Positions 35,256-47,640 of a stretch of DNA of 64,000 nt are shown in pieces; the first letter of the stretch is position 1, and each line of letters opens with the position of its first letter. The notes beneath the pieces are model-generated. The model did not search any database. It was not told the origin of the DNA and saw only the letters and a program-made list of their open reading frames with translations. The translations under genes were made by a program, and so were the position numbers. The stretch comes from Triops longicaudatus. Lineage: Eukaryota; Arthropoda; Branchiopoda; Notostraca; Triopsidae. The stretch spans positions 124,001 to 188,000 of the forward strand of contig JAGQDJ010000073.1 of NCBI GenBank assembly GCA_022885665.1, read 5' to 3'.

Positions 35256-35391
35256 TCTCGGCAACTCCCCTACTGGAATCAAGATGGTTCGTCACCAGCG
35301 AGGTATAGAGTTCCTACGTCATTTTATGCAGTAGGAACTTCATACCGTGCTCTTGAACCCGTCTTAGCAAGCGTCGATGAAGTTGCCGAGA
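35256..35391 (+). ncRNA. mir-276: microRNA precursor mir-276
   Basis: Both mature arms of the arthropod miR-276 family are present: the 5' arm (35297-35318, AGCGAGGTATAGAGTTCCTA...) and the 3' arm (35332-35353, TAGGAACTTCATACCGTGCT...), separated by a 13 base loop. They pair as GTTCCTAC with GTAGGAAC and GGTAT with ATACC. Below the mature duplex GGTTC pairs with GAACC and AAGA with TCTT. Further out, TCTCGGCAACT (35256-35266) is the exact complement of AGTTGCCGAGA (35381-35391), giving an unusually long outer stem after an internal bulge. miR-276 is a conserved post-transcriptional regulator in insects, with reported roles in neural function and development. The host transcript is not visible. 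An AATAAA lies at the 3' edge of the stem. Mature sequences were matched from memory. The two-arm match with correct hairpin geometry makes this call firm. Confidence 0.96.
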
Positions 35392-35690
35392 AATAAAAGT
35401 GCCCATAAACAAACAAAAGTGTAAAAATATGCTAAATTTTAAGAAATAATTTAAAGAAATTCTAAAAAAATTAGAAATAATAAGTTTTAAAAACCGCTAT
35501 CATTACACTAATTCTCGTTATAACGAACACAGTAACCCCACAAACTTTGGTATATCCGAAGTAAAAAATAATTTACAAAAAATGAAAATGAGAAATAAAA
35601 ATGCACATAAACAAAGTGTAAAAAATGCTAAATTTTAAGAAATAATGCTAGTTATAAAAACTCATTACACTAAGTCTCGTTATAACAAAC
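35389..35690 (+). repeat. Imperfect tandem duplication 3' of mir-276
   Basis: Unit one (about 35389-35530) and unit two (about 35589-35690) share AGAAATAAAA, GCACATAAAC/GCCCATAAAC, AATGCTAAATTTTAAGAAAT and TCATTACACTAA followed by TCTCGTTATAAC. The second unit is about 40 bp shorter. Both end in the CTCGTTATAAC TIR-like word. Confidence 0.65.
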
Positions 35691-35763
35691 ATGTTAACAC
35701 GGAAAACACCATTTTTCCTCCTTTGGCATAGCTTAGAATGCAATAAACTATAACTTACAAAAC

Positions 35764-35788
35764 GGTTCGCTATAACGAGATTCTACTA
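35764..35788 (-). repeat. Inverted TIR-like end 3' of mir-276
   Basis: Read on the minus strand this is TAGTAGAATCTCGTTATAGC..., matching 18 of 23 positions with the sequence starting 34488 after its first base. It is followed on the plus strand by TA (35789-35790), as 34488 is preceded by TA, the target of Tc1/mariner-type elements. Confidence 0.5.
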
Positions 35789-35799
35789 TACAAAATCCA

Positions 35800-38700
35800 G
35801 TGCTTCAAAACGCTTCCCAACAACTGCTAACCCTTCCTGCTTTCCAATGAACCCTCTTTAACGCTTTCTTATGTCTCCCGTCACCACTTTGCATATGCAA
35901 ATCAGCCACGCCTACTCAACAATACGCCGTAGAAGGAAAACTTTGTCGCCGACGGAAAGATTTCCTTGTCACACACGTGTGCCGTCATCTCGTTTGCATA
36001 CCTACGCACCTTCTAATCCACCCTCCCTCTCATGTACTCAAAAGGGTTGAGTCTTTGAATTTAAAAAAAAAATCTTTCAATATTTTTTTTGAAGCTTGCA
36101 CAGTGTGAGGACGCCGCTAAGGAGTTTTATACAAAGGAAAAGGGTAAAATGATGAACCCTTGCCTTCCTCCTCCCCCCGAAGGGGTAATCTTACAGAAAT
36201 ATATAGCCGCTTGCCATACGGAGAACGGATTTTTTTTTTTAGCTTTCTCTCATCCTTTTGTTAGCTAGAATGAACCAAAAGGGCACCTAGTGACGGCTAT
36301 GCAGATGGGAAGCAGAAAGGAAGACGAAGAAGGAGAATCCTAGATTTCTGCCCCTCATTCTTCCAAATTTACAAGCCGTATACATGAATGCATATAACAC
36401 ACAAAAGAGACCGCTCTGTCCTATCTTTTCTGAGACGACGGAAATGACCTGTTACCCAAGTCTTCGTATATACCAGTCTTAATCCCTTTTTATTCTATAT
36501 ACGGAATTAATGATCCCTACTAATATGCTTCTAGAAAAAATATAGCAAAAAAAGCTTAAGAAAAATAAAAAAGAAAAAGAAAACACATAAATATTCGTCT
36601 CGTTTGAAAAGTTGTAAACCATTGAAACAGGATGTAGTCGAATCTCCAGACACTAAGAGGAAAGACAGGAAGACGAGAGAAGAAAGCTGTGTATTATGCA
36701 GATGAGCTGACAAGGAATGGGGTAGGGAAATTTAATTCCAGTCAGTTTCCCTTAGTGCTGCTTCCAAACTCGGGTTTGGAGTCAGAGTTTGAAAGAGATT
36801 TCTAGAACAAAACCGTTGTAGAAGATTGAATTTATTAGCTTTGGAGTTCTTTAAATTTTTGCGGTAAATGGAAAATCAATGTTGACTGAAAATCAGGCAA
36901 ATCTCAAATGTGGGAGACTCGGGTCGATTGTAAAGACGCGAAATTAATAAAAAAATAAGAGCAGTTTTTTGAGGTTTGTCAAAAATCGTGAAAATGCTTG
37001 TAAAACGAAGATTAATCGATAAATAAAATAAAGTCTTTGTTTCTTTGTTTTAATTTCTTAATTTTTAAAAATATTTTTTAAATTTTTTTACTTAATACTA
37101 ATTTTTATGATTTTGTGTGCAATTTTCTTCGAAAATGCAAATATACGATTACGTTTTTAAATTGACGTGTAATTTCCAAGGTTCATTCTGTTTATTTTTA
37201 TAGTACAAAACAGACTCTAATTTAGAGAATGTGCTCGCGAAATTGGATAAGAAGAGAGAGTAGTAAGAGACTTGTTATTCTCTCGTCGGGCTTGACGCAT
37301 TTCATTTTTGGCGTTTCCTCTTCCGCGAGATGCATTCTAATTACCCAGCACAAACACGTCCTGCATTTCTCTTAATTAACAAACCTTTACATGATACCGT
37401 CCCTACTTGGAAAACCGCTATCATGTTTATCTCTTTTCCAAAATGGGAGTATTAACCTAGCTTCAATTACTGCGAAAAAAGAAAATAATTAAAAAACTAG
37501 AAATTAAATTTTAAAAGCTAAAATATGATCAAAATGTTAACAAAACGTTGTTATAAATTGGAAATAAAATCTAGCTAAAACTAAAATTTCAATTGCACCT
37601 TTTGCACTATTAAAAATACGTATAAGCGTAAAAATCCTAAATTCGATGTAACAGTTCAAAACAATAACAAATACATACATTATGCACATAATAGTAAGCT
37701 TATGTATGGACTTTCGTTCGGTAATTTTCAGCATTTACGTTCATAACTGTTACATCAACAACTATTGAAGTGAAACGATGTACGGCAACGAGCAAATGTA
37801 AAAAAAAAAAAATCCTAAATTCGATGTAAAAGCATAATCCACAGATCGGACAAACGTAGAAAGTACTTTTAAATTTTTTAACATTCTTATAATGCGGTCT
37901 CAGTTTCTTTATTAACACATTAAAAAAATTACAACATAATTGACCCAGTATGAACGAAGTTAAGGAATGACGAAAGAGGAAGTTGATTGCCATCTTCACT
38001 AAAAAGCGTAAGGGAGGTTTAAGGGGTGGACCGAAGGGTGATTAGTCCTAAAGCTTTTCACAGAGATGCGTCATTAGTGTCCAAGGTGGTGAAAAAGGCA
38101 AAAAGGGTGTGAATTGCCGCATGAAGCGGGCGGAAATGAGTATTTGGACGCCTCTTTTCTACTTTTCATTATCTATTCTATTTAAGTGGCATTTTTCAAA
38201 CAAAGATCCATGTTTGCAGCATTAAAGATAAAATACTCACACGCTACCATATAAGTAAAAACTTAAAAGCTCATTCTATTCCACACAGGTTTCTAAAAAA
38301 AATTTTTTAAAATATTTTTAATAAAATATAAACATTTATTTTTTTGTGATATTTTCTATAATATGTTATAATTTATTTTTAATAAAATAAAAAAAATCCT
38401 TTTACTCAACAAGTAGCTTTAATGGACAATAAAAACTAAAAAAGTTTATTTTTTCAGCATAACACCAGTTGTCGGTAATTTAACAGTGACAAAAATTCAG
38501 CTTCAATTTTGATTGTTACGATGTGATTGTACGAAAATGAAGAAAAAGTGAGAAAAGTTGGAGCTGTAAAAATTCAGGAAAAAAACGGGAAAGTGGCAAA
38601 TAAAGGAGGAGAAGATGTCTCAGACTTGACAAGTGTGGAGATTAGGGGGGGCGGGGGGCAAGAACCCCCTGTTCTTTCCCATCCTCTGGAAGGTGTGAAG

Positions 38701-40080
38701 CTGTCGTCACTCTCGTTAGCAAAGGGAAATCCCCCTGAAGGTGCGCGGTTTGTCTTGCAAAGGGGGATAAAGCTCAAGACAAGGGCTTTTCTGCACCTGG
38801 GTAAAAACTTTTATTTTTTTTTAGTCTTTTATTTTGTTCCTGGCCCTTTTCTCCCTCTTTTACGCACACTTGAAATAAGTGGGAGAATGAAAGGGAACAA
38901 CCTTGTCATCAGCCTCGCTTTTTTTTGTTCTTCCTTCTTCAAACAAGCTTCACTAAGTGGTAAGGTGTGGTAATGAATGTTCGTTGTACCACGCTTTGTG
39001 GGCTTTCTAAACTTCAGTCTACCTTTTTTTCTGAGTCTATTTACTTGCTTCCTTACCGCATTTTTGGGAAGCTTTTAACTCCTGGTGACAAGTTTTGACG
39101 CACTGATTTACCTTTAACGTCAAATACTTCTTAAGATCAAACAAATGTACGCAAATGTCGTTAGAAAATAAATATTGTATAAGTGCGATAAAGGTATAAT
39201 ACCTACGCGAGTCATTTTAGTAACAATCAAATACATTAACAAAAAATAATTTAATGATAAAATATAGTTGTTTATAAACTTAACTTCGAAATATAGCGAT
39301 TGAACTCATTTTCGATACAGACGTTAATGAAAGTTAACCATTTCATTCATTAAGAAAAAATTTTAAGGCTGTTCATTTTCAAAAACTTTTGACGATTTTT
39401 TAAGAACATTACCTTCTATTACATTACTGTCAGAATACTTTAGTAAAATACTTCACGTTTATCGCTCTCGTCGACTTTTAACTTGTAACGCGTAATTCTC
39501 CCATAAGTGGTTACGCTAGATCGAGTTCTTTAAAGATAGTTTGCTAAAGAACACATTTACTGGCAGGATGTATTTAGAGCGTACTTTTACTAAACTGTAA
39601 ATACTAAGAAGAATTTACGGCATTTTTGGCGATGCAATCTATTGCCGTTGTTTACATATCACGTTACTCCCTCTACGCAAAACACGTCAACCCGCGTCTA
39701 CCAAAACACCCACACGAACTAATACGTGCAATAACTGTCCCTGCTAACGCGAGTTTGCCTAAACCCAGGAGTTAACACGTGTTACTCCGCCATGCTAGCT
39801 CGACAAAAACGCAGACTTAGATACTGATCTAAATCGTTATCCTGTAATAATAAAAAAAGAAAAGAAAAAAATAGAGCGGTGGCAGGTTAACGAACACATT
39901 CTGTAGCAAACAACTTGTACAACAAACTCGCGCACGGGCGAAGAAAATGACTCGCACAACGAACCGCTTAGGGTGAGCAAAAATTGGACAAGGAACGAGT
40001 TAACACAATTTCTATCGAATCTTGTGGGAAATAGCGTTTCTTATAAAAACGCTTCTTAAATCGAACAATGTCAAGGAACG
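35800..40080. other. Non-coding stretch
   Basis: No exon or RNA gene recognised. There is a G-rich pocket at about 38640-38760, and long A/T low-complexity DNA at 36900-37110 and 38290-38400. The 148-codon frame at 38527-38973 has no ATG at its start and no recognisable domain. Confidence 0.4.
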
Positions 40081-40086
40081 GATTAA

Positions 40087-40109
40087 GTTCGTTAAACGAG
40101 TTACTACTG
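40087..40109 (-). repeat. TIR-like end with TA flank
   Basis: On the minus strand it reads CAGTAGTAACTCGTTTAACG..., matching the ends at 34488 and 35788, and is adjoined by TA (40110-40111). A partner end was not found. Confidence 0.4.
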
Positions 40110-40111
40110 TA

Positions 40112-40850
40112 TTTTTACTGCAAATCCACATAGTGAGACGCTATTGCAACTTTGTTAGCAAAGTTATTGTTGAAATGAAGTACTTCTATTGTTCTATATA
40201 TCTTAACTCGTGTTTTCTTATTTTCTGAACGATTAAAAGCTTAGCGTTTCCTAGAAAAAATAATTGTTTAACGATGAAAATAGCTAAGTTCTTTTATTCG
40301 TACGTTTCGCATTTAGACGCAAATCTTTTGAGATAGCGCAGCATTTTCGTCTGTGTTTAATTTAGGGCTAGGCAGGGGGAGGTGAACGGGAGGGTTGACG
40401 AGGGTGTAGTTCTTTAATGGGTCGATAGATAACCGGCCCGGGACCGGGACCCGCAGCTGCACAGGCCGTAAACTGCAATTTACGGCTCATACAAAATGAC
40501 GCTCACCATTTTTTCGTCTTCCCTTTTTCTAATTCCCGCTCACGGCATATTCTCTCTCTTGCTTTTCCAGTCTTTCCCTCCTTTTCATCTACCTCTTCCA
40601 TTCTCTTGCCTGGATTAGTATGCAGCTACGTACCAATCTATGCGATTTGAATGAGCTGAAGCGGACGCATTTTCGCGAAACAGACGCAAACTGGAAAAGA
40701 TCACATCGATTTCGAAAGTCCATTTCCGTATTTACTTTCGTTCAAAGCTTTTCTTACACTTATGTGTGTAAACCTTAATATTGTTACGACGCAGACTTTC
40801 TGCAGAGTATGCAAATATCTAGTTATGACTGATTAATTACAAATATATAT
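40112..40850. other. Non-coding stretch
   Basis: A GC-richer patch at about 40370-40500 contains CCGGCCCGGGACCGGGACCC. No coding frame recognised. Confidence 0.4.
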
Positions 40851-41146
40851 TGTGGCGTTCGTTGTTACCCAACAGTAAATTCCGTAGCCGCCCAACAATG
40901 AATCCTAAGATTCACTGTTGGTAAGAATGAAATCCCCTGCACCCAGCCTGTAATAGTGAGTTCCTTTTTGAACTTCCTTTGAGCCAGTTCCGTTTCTTGA
41001 ACGTGAAATTTGATTGTTGTAAGCTGAAAGTGAGAGTTAGCACGAGAAGAGTGTTTCTGTGTGATTTTGTATTGGAGTTCGTTTTGCTGTTGATGTAAAT
41101 CGGAGGTTACGAATAAACGGAATTTGAAAAGGAGTAGAACGTAACA
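40851..41146 (+). repeat. LTR-like dispersed repeat, copy D (solo, best preserved)
   Basis: A 296 bp copy from TGTGGCGTTCGTTG to GAACGTAACA, flanked by ATAT on both sides (40847-40850 and 41147-41150). It contains the palindromic block at 40892-40921 and AATAAA about 35 bp before the 3' end. It is the best reference copy for the family in this window. Confidence 0.78.
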
Positions 41147-44082
41147 ATATACAAGAGAAGGAAAGATGGAAAAGTTAGGTTATGCGTCAATGGATCCATC
41201 TCAGCAAGGTTAGAACACTGTCAGGTCGAAATGTCAGGCCAACGTGTACAAAAAATAGCTACGTAGGCATAACGTAACAAGGTTAACAACATTAAAGGCA
41301 ATAAACAGCCTTACATTCGTACAAGTCACTCTTATTTTCCCTGCTTCTCAGTTTCTATTTCTTGCTTGTTTTTCACGACTCTACGCTCTTCCCTCGTCAA
41401 ACCTTTCTTGTCAACTCAGTTTCATTTTGATCCACCATTTCCTTAAAAGTCACCTCGTATTGCCTAAACTTACTATTTATCAACATAACTTGAATTATTC
41501 TGCTTCTCTCGTCTTTTAAAAAAAATGCTTCTCGTTTCTTCTCAACTCCCTATGTCGTGAAATTATAATTAAGAAAAATAATTAGGCCTCTTTAAATACA
41601 TTTTAATTTAAATGTATTTTAATAAATTTTAATAGTAAAGAAGCTATTCCATTTATCAAGCAAATTTCCTTTCTCATCTTCATTAACGATTTCAAACTCC
41701 TTAGTCTTTGTACTCGTCCATTCTGTCTTGAATGGCTTCAATTGGCAGGTACTTTTGCCTTAAAACGCCTCATGTATTGAAACGGCCACGACATCTACGG
41801 CATGGAGAAGCCAAAGTTCAAAACACTCCCCTCTTACCATCGAACGTTGAGGAACACAGCAGCCACGGAGGAAAAGAAAAAAGAAGGAAGGTTTCCACCT
41901 CGCACCTGCCTTTCCTGATTACCATAATTACCAGAGAGCGTTTTCAAGGAGCCCCAGCCCGTATATACCATCAACCATCCGACCAACCAACCAAATCCGA
42001 AAAAACCAAACCCATCACTTTCTCGGAGATAAATGTACGAAATAAAAAAAAAAAAACTTCTACCAAGCCTTAAAAAAAGTAACAAAAAACTTTCTAAAAA
42101 CCAGTCTCGTATTGGTCAAAAGAAACAACAACGCACATGGAAACACATGACGTAATACAGCTTTTCTTGGCAGGCATTGCGTTTGAAAAAATTATGTTCC
42201 TTTTTAATATTTTATTTCTTCCTAGCATTTTCCCCAGTTATTCCTTCTCATAGTTCTTCTAGGACGATTTTGTGAATTACCAATGAACTCATGTAAAAAA
42301 AATAATATATAGCCGTATATTAAACAGGCTCATTTGAATAAGAATCTACTATCAATCGTGCTTATTATACACAACGTCTTAGACCTGCGCCTACTGCTGG
42401 AAGTTCTTATCTACTGCATTTCACAATGATTGAACTGCACTATGCAAGATTTATTGTCTGATTGTTCTAGTCTTTTATTCGAATCCATGGTAGACACAGT
42501 TTGTAGACATATAATTTAAATTTCTTGTTGCATTATCGCGCTTCTGGTGAAAAAAGCTAATTAATCGACTAGTTTACTGAGTTAAAAATTGCACGATTTT
42601 CAAGAAGCAATTCCGTGCCAAGTATTACTACAATTAAGCTTTGGCAAATTTCAGTACCTTTGATAAAAATATTTGAATGACAAAGTTGGCTCAAAACGGC
42701 TGACAATTCTAGAAATTTTAAGACCGAAATATTACTATGCATTAAGCTTCGTTCACATACGCATAAAGCCTTCAAGGTACGAAATCTTATTACCATTAAA
42801 ATAAAATTATTGACTAAGATTACAAACTTGCACACAGACACGCGATACAAGTCGGAAGGTACAAAGAAAATAAAGGAAATAAGGTACAGCAAAGTTCTTT
42901 GAGCCGTTTGGAGCTCTGCCACACGTCGCTTGGAATCTATAATCAATTTTCCCTTCCTTTCGTTTAAAAGTCAGGAATGCGCAGAAAGACACCGCCATTC
43001 ATGACATAGATATCCTTATGATGATGAATTGGTCCACGAGTTTTTTCAAGGGATCGAAAAAAAGGTACCCAAGTCAATACAGAGCTTAATTAGATGGGCC
43101 GATATGGAAACTGGGCGTTTTTTCATTTTGTATTTTTTTTTTCCCAAAAGCAAGATATCGACCACTCCTCGAGGAATCTTGACTTGAAAATATGTGTTCA
43201 TTCCTAGCGTTCCTTGCTTTCGCCACTTGTTGTGACCTAACGAGCATTTTTGGGGCTTTTTAGTGATATTTTTGTTTTACTTTTAATGCATGTTACCAAT
43301 TCACGCATTTCGTAAACGTAGTGGTTGCGACAGGGATTAAAACATATGCGTCGTTTGCCCGAAATAATGATAGCAATAATAATAATAATAATAATAAATA
43401 ATTTTTAAAAAATATTTAAAGGCAGGACTGAGATATTTCATACTCAATGGCTTCTATTGAACGAATTAAGCTCAACGAGCGAAGTTAATTCCTAAATACT
43501 TTTTCGACTGTCGTGAAAAATTGAAAAGCGCTTGCAGAGTACAGTACGTTGAGGCTGAATGAAAAGAGTTTGGGCGTTATTATGCCGACGAGTAAGTACT
43601 CATCTATGCAAATACGCCCGTATATATGTAGATAGGCCTCTTAACTGGTTTCGAGAGGCAGTAATGGAAGTTTGGAAGCAGCGGGGGACGCCCGAGCCTG
43701 GGAACAACACTTGTCATAAGTTATTGGGCCCCCTTTTGGCGCCAAGTCCGTCTTTGAAACATGATTGATTTTACACGTTACATGATATTATCCGTTATCG
43801 CTAGAAACTAGCAATTACTTGAATTTCTTTTGAATGTACATGCTTGAGAATTTGAACAAGCGATAAGACTCGTGGATTTTGGCGTATACTAGTGTACAGT
43901 GAAAATAATTTGAAAATAAAAAGGTGGAGTTAAAACTATAATTCTTTTGTTCATAATGCATATTTGTATTCTGTAGATTTTTAACATTAGTACCCTGCAT
44001 TAGCAATACCCGTTGCTGTCTTTATTCACGCATATATAGGTGGATTTTCTGCCATAATTACTATTTCAACGAAGTAATGTAA
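41147..44082. other. Non-coding stretch between repeat copies D and E
   Basis: No recognised gene. A 113-codon ATG frame at 41732-42073 is rich in Lys, Pro and Thr without a domain. A (AAT)n microsatellite lies at about 43375-43397. Confidence 0.4.
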
Positions 44083-44350
44083 TGTTACGTTCTACTCCTT
44101 TTCAAATTCCGTTTATTCGTAACCTCCAATTTACATCAACACCAAAACGAACTCCAATACAAAATCACACAAAAACACTCTCCTTCTCGTGATAACTCTC
44201 GCTTTACGTTTTCAACAATCAAATTTCACGCTCAAGAAACGGAACTGTCTCCAAAGAAGGTCAGAAAGGAACTAACTATTACAGGCTGGGTGCAGGGAAT
44301 TTCATTCTTACTAACAATGAATCTTAGGATTCACTGTTGGTCGGCTACGA
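44083..44350 (-). repeat. LTR-like dispersed repeat, copy E (truncated)
   Basis: It begins TGTTACGTTCTACTCC like copy A and is collinear with copies B and D up to GTCGGCTACGA, then breaks into an A run. About 30 bp of the far terminus are missing, so no target duplication can be assigned. Confidence 0.72.
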
Positions 44351-47300
44351 AAAAAATATATGTACGCATACGACAACTGGCGTATGTGTCGACAAAAATA
44401 TTATTTTTAGAATTCACGTCAGTTATTTTTGCTTATTATGGTTAAATTTTTCACTTTTGATTTTCTACCTATTTATAAAAAAAACAGCAGCTGTTGGACT
44501 ATGTGGAATACTTAGTAAATTCAAGTTTAGAGATTCTGCAACTGAATGGGAATAAAGGTGGACTAGAGTGGGATTCCAAGTATGCGAGGAGCACACTGTT
44601 TGCTGGTTAACGCTAATAAACATAATTTAGAGCTCCTAGGAATGAGATTATGTAGAAGTAATCATCCCTAGTTTCGTTTTTCTTTCTTCCCCTGCACGTT
44701 GCGGCCCGATTGGCTGCTGCCAGCTAATCTCGCCGAACATAGTTGTCCGTACGAGGTAATTAATAGTAATGGCAGTAATTCGTTGGCAGGGAAATTAAAA
44801 ACCAGCTTCATTTTCGATGTTGTTACGCTCGCAGGAAAATAAACGTTAAAATTGGTAGCCACTTGCGTACCGGGTGATTATGTCACGTTAATTAATGGAA
44901 TTTGGAACTCGGTAATTGGTGTCTGGAGAAAATAATACACGTCCGGGATGCTAAGTTTCTAGTGCTTGGGGAGGGAGAAGAACGTCCTGAAATTTGGCAA
45001 TTTGTTAACGGAACCCGGATTCTCTTTTGCGTAATTAACAGAGTTTGCGAACCTAATGAAGCCTGGATATATAATAAAAATATTTTTAGCCAACTTAATT
45101 TATATATGGAGCAGTCTTAAAAGCGATATCTCGTAATTTCGAGAAAGGTGGACTTCACTGGCTTGTTGTCATCATGGCCTAAATACATTTTGCACGTCTT
45201 ATGTACTATACTGAGCAGATACATGGGAACACTACAAGTCTCTCGAGGCTGATTTACCTTCATTAAGCGCTGATTAGTTTCCAACTAATCGGCTAAGGGA
45301 AAAGAAACCGCGACATTTAAAAGCGAATACTTCATGAAAAAATGCATACTTTAACTAAACCTATTACTAAAGTATAATATTTTTTAATCTATTTTCAACA
45401 CACAGAAAGTTCCATTACTCAGCTTCATTATTCGGAAAAAATTACCATATCATAGCTGCAAAGAAAACGCGAAAGCGAGTGCTCAGTGCTGAAGCACAAA
45501 TTTTTTATTTTATTTTCCAACTTATTCCATTTTTAACCGCCTCGCCTGGATGTCACACGTCTCTCGCAGTTACCGTTCGTCCAAGTTACGCATAAAAGGT
45601 GAACGTAAGGGTTGTAGGCCAACGCTTCTTTTGATTTCCCCTCCCTCCCTTCTTTCATTCTTTCAAGGTGAAGGGGTTAAAAAGAGGAACGCGGGACTTT
45701 CGATTATATGCGGGAGAATATGCATACAGAGGGTTCCGGAGCAGTTTAAATAAAAAAAAAAGAATGAAGAGATGCTTTTCAAGTAATAAAAAAGGAGGCT
45801 GGGAATTTTGAAAGCCCCTCTTTTCTTTTTTAGAAAACAAGGGATGCTTTTTAAAGAGTAAAAAGAATAGGAGGGTGGTTTACCCCCCATTTTTTCTTCC
45901 AGTTCCTGGTCTCGGTTACCAAGAGCAGTTGCTAGAAGTAACCCTTCCCTCGTTAACAAACCCGTATGCAAAAGAGAGGAAAGAACGGGGTGGATAATGA
46001 TGAAAAGTAAGGGAGGGAAAACAGAGCAGAATAAAAATTCATCAAAGGATTCTGGCGCAGCTATATAGCTTGGTAAAATAAATTAAAAAACGGCCAACCG
46101 CCCCTTGCATATAACCGTTATTCCTTGGAGGCCTATTTCTCCCGCCGCTTCTTCTTTTAGGTTTGATCTTTTGATTTTTACTATAATTTTTCTACATAAA
46201 AAAGCTAAAGAAAATTTAAAGAAATCGGTCCAATATCGTTAAAAGTTAACGTAAATAATTACGCTATTAAAACAATTTGTTCTTGTACGTGATAAATACA
46301 ATACGAAACGGAGTACTATTATAGTGTCAGAAAAACATTAATATTCAATCATTTATAAAAACTCGAAGTGACTAAATTTCAAGCAAAAAACATGACAGAA
46401 TGTGTTAATACATTCAGCTCGATTGGAAATATTAAAGATAAAGCTTAGAGAGCATGTAACCGCAAGACGATTAGGCACTGCAATGTGTTTTTAATATTAA
46501 ATTACTTGAAAAACTCAGGGTGAAAGAGGAGAATCGGAGAGCCCCTTTTCGTCTGTCAATTTAAAAAAGGCATCTGCTTCAGGCCTACACTAGAGGCTCC
46601 GATTACTTGAAACTGAATCAGATCGACCGCTGTTCAAACCTCAGGACACACACAGACACATACATTAACCAGAGCTAACTTCCAAAAACCGACATTATTC
46701 GAAGCTTTAGGAGTTTTAAAAAGGTAAGGACGAATGAAACAAAACAGCATCAAATGACGTGTTTTTCTCTGAATTTAATTTCTATGTCATTCAATTCAGT
46801 ATTCGATGTTGAACATTTCAACTGCCTAAATTTTCAAGTTTTAGCTTTAAACTGTACGCAATGCCAGTGGCTTTGACAGCGAAAAAAAGAAAAAAATCTG
46901 CAGAAGCTACGCAATAGGTGACGTCATAAATAACCCTTATGAATGGCGGAAACAACCTGCTTCAAGTTAACTGAAACTTAAATAAACTACTTTTCTAAAA
47001 GAAATCTTTGTTGTCCCTTCTCGAAAAGAATCTTCTCCATTCCCAACACAAGGCACGTAATATATTTTTTTTCCCCGTTCCTTCGCGTAGGCCTGTTTGC
47101 CATCTGGACTAACCCGTTCTTCATCTGCTTCACTTTAATTTTTACAGCCAAAACACAACAAAAATCCCTTAGGCCTTCTCGACCCTACTTTCATATTTTT
47201 TGTATCTACCTCCTAGTTTGTCAACATTAAACCGCAAAAATATTTCTTTCAAAATTTAAAAATTCTACATTTTAAGAATTTTTTCAACAAATACAAAATA

Positions 47301-47474
47301 AACAAAAATTTTTAAAAAATTTTCAAAGAAATAAAAAACTTCTCTCAATCCTATCTTTAGGCTTTTCAGTCTTGTTCCGTGCTAAAGCACGAAAGGTTTT
47401 TGTGTACATCTAATGTGCCTTTTTTGTCGTGGATAGAAATAGTACGATGGACAAAATATCCACTATATTCAATT
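44351..47474. other. Non-coding stretch between repeat copies E and F
   Basis: No exon or RNA gene is recognised. G/A-rich DNA lies at 45640-46020. Confidence 0.4.
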
Positions 47475-47640
47475 TCATTGTTACTCAACAGTTAAATTTC
47501 GTAGCCGCCCACCGTAAGCCTAAAATTCATTATTGGTAAGAATGAAATCCCCTTTACTCAGCCTGTAAGAGTTAGTCCCTTTTTGACCTCCTTTTGAACC
47601 AGACCTATTTCTTCAGCACACGATTTGATTGTTGTAAAAT
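47475..47640 (+). repeat. LTR-like dispersed repeat, copy F (degenerate)
   Basis: ATTGTTACTCAACAGTTAAA, TTTCGTAGCCGCCCA and GGTAAGAATGAAATCCCC follow the order of copy D. The internal palindrome has decayed, and the 3' half with the polyA-signal region is absent. It is the most diverged member. Confidence 0.6.

Noticed and set aside
35098..35334. Open frame of 78 codons overlapping mir-276
   Set aside because: It runs into the conserved 5' microRNA arm, so the constraint seen is that of the hairpin, and upstream it overlaps a direct repeat.
38527..38973. 148-codon open frame
   Set aside because: No ATG at the start, a poly-Gly patch from a G run, a hydrophobic end from a T run, and no domain.
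41732..42085. Overlapping sense and antisense frames of 113 and 83 codons
   Set aside because: Both reflect A-rich/T-rich composition; no domain or splice context.
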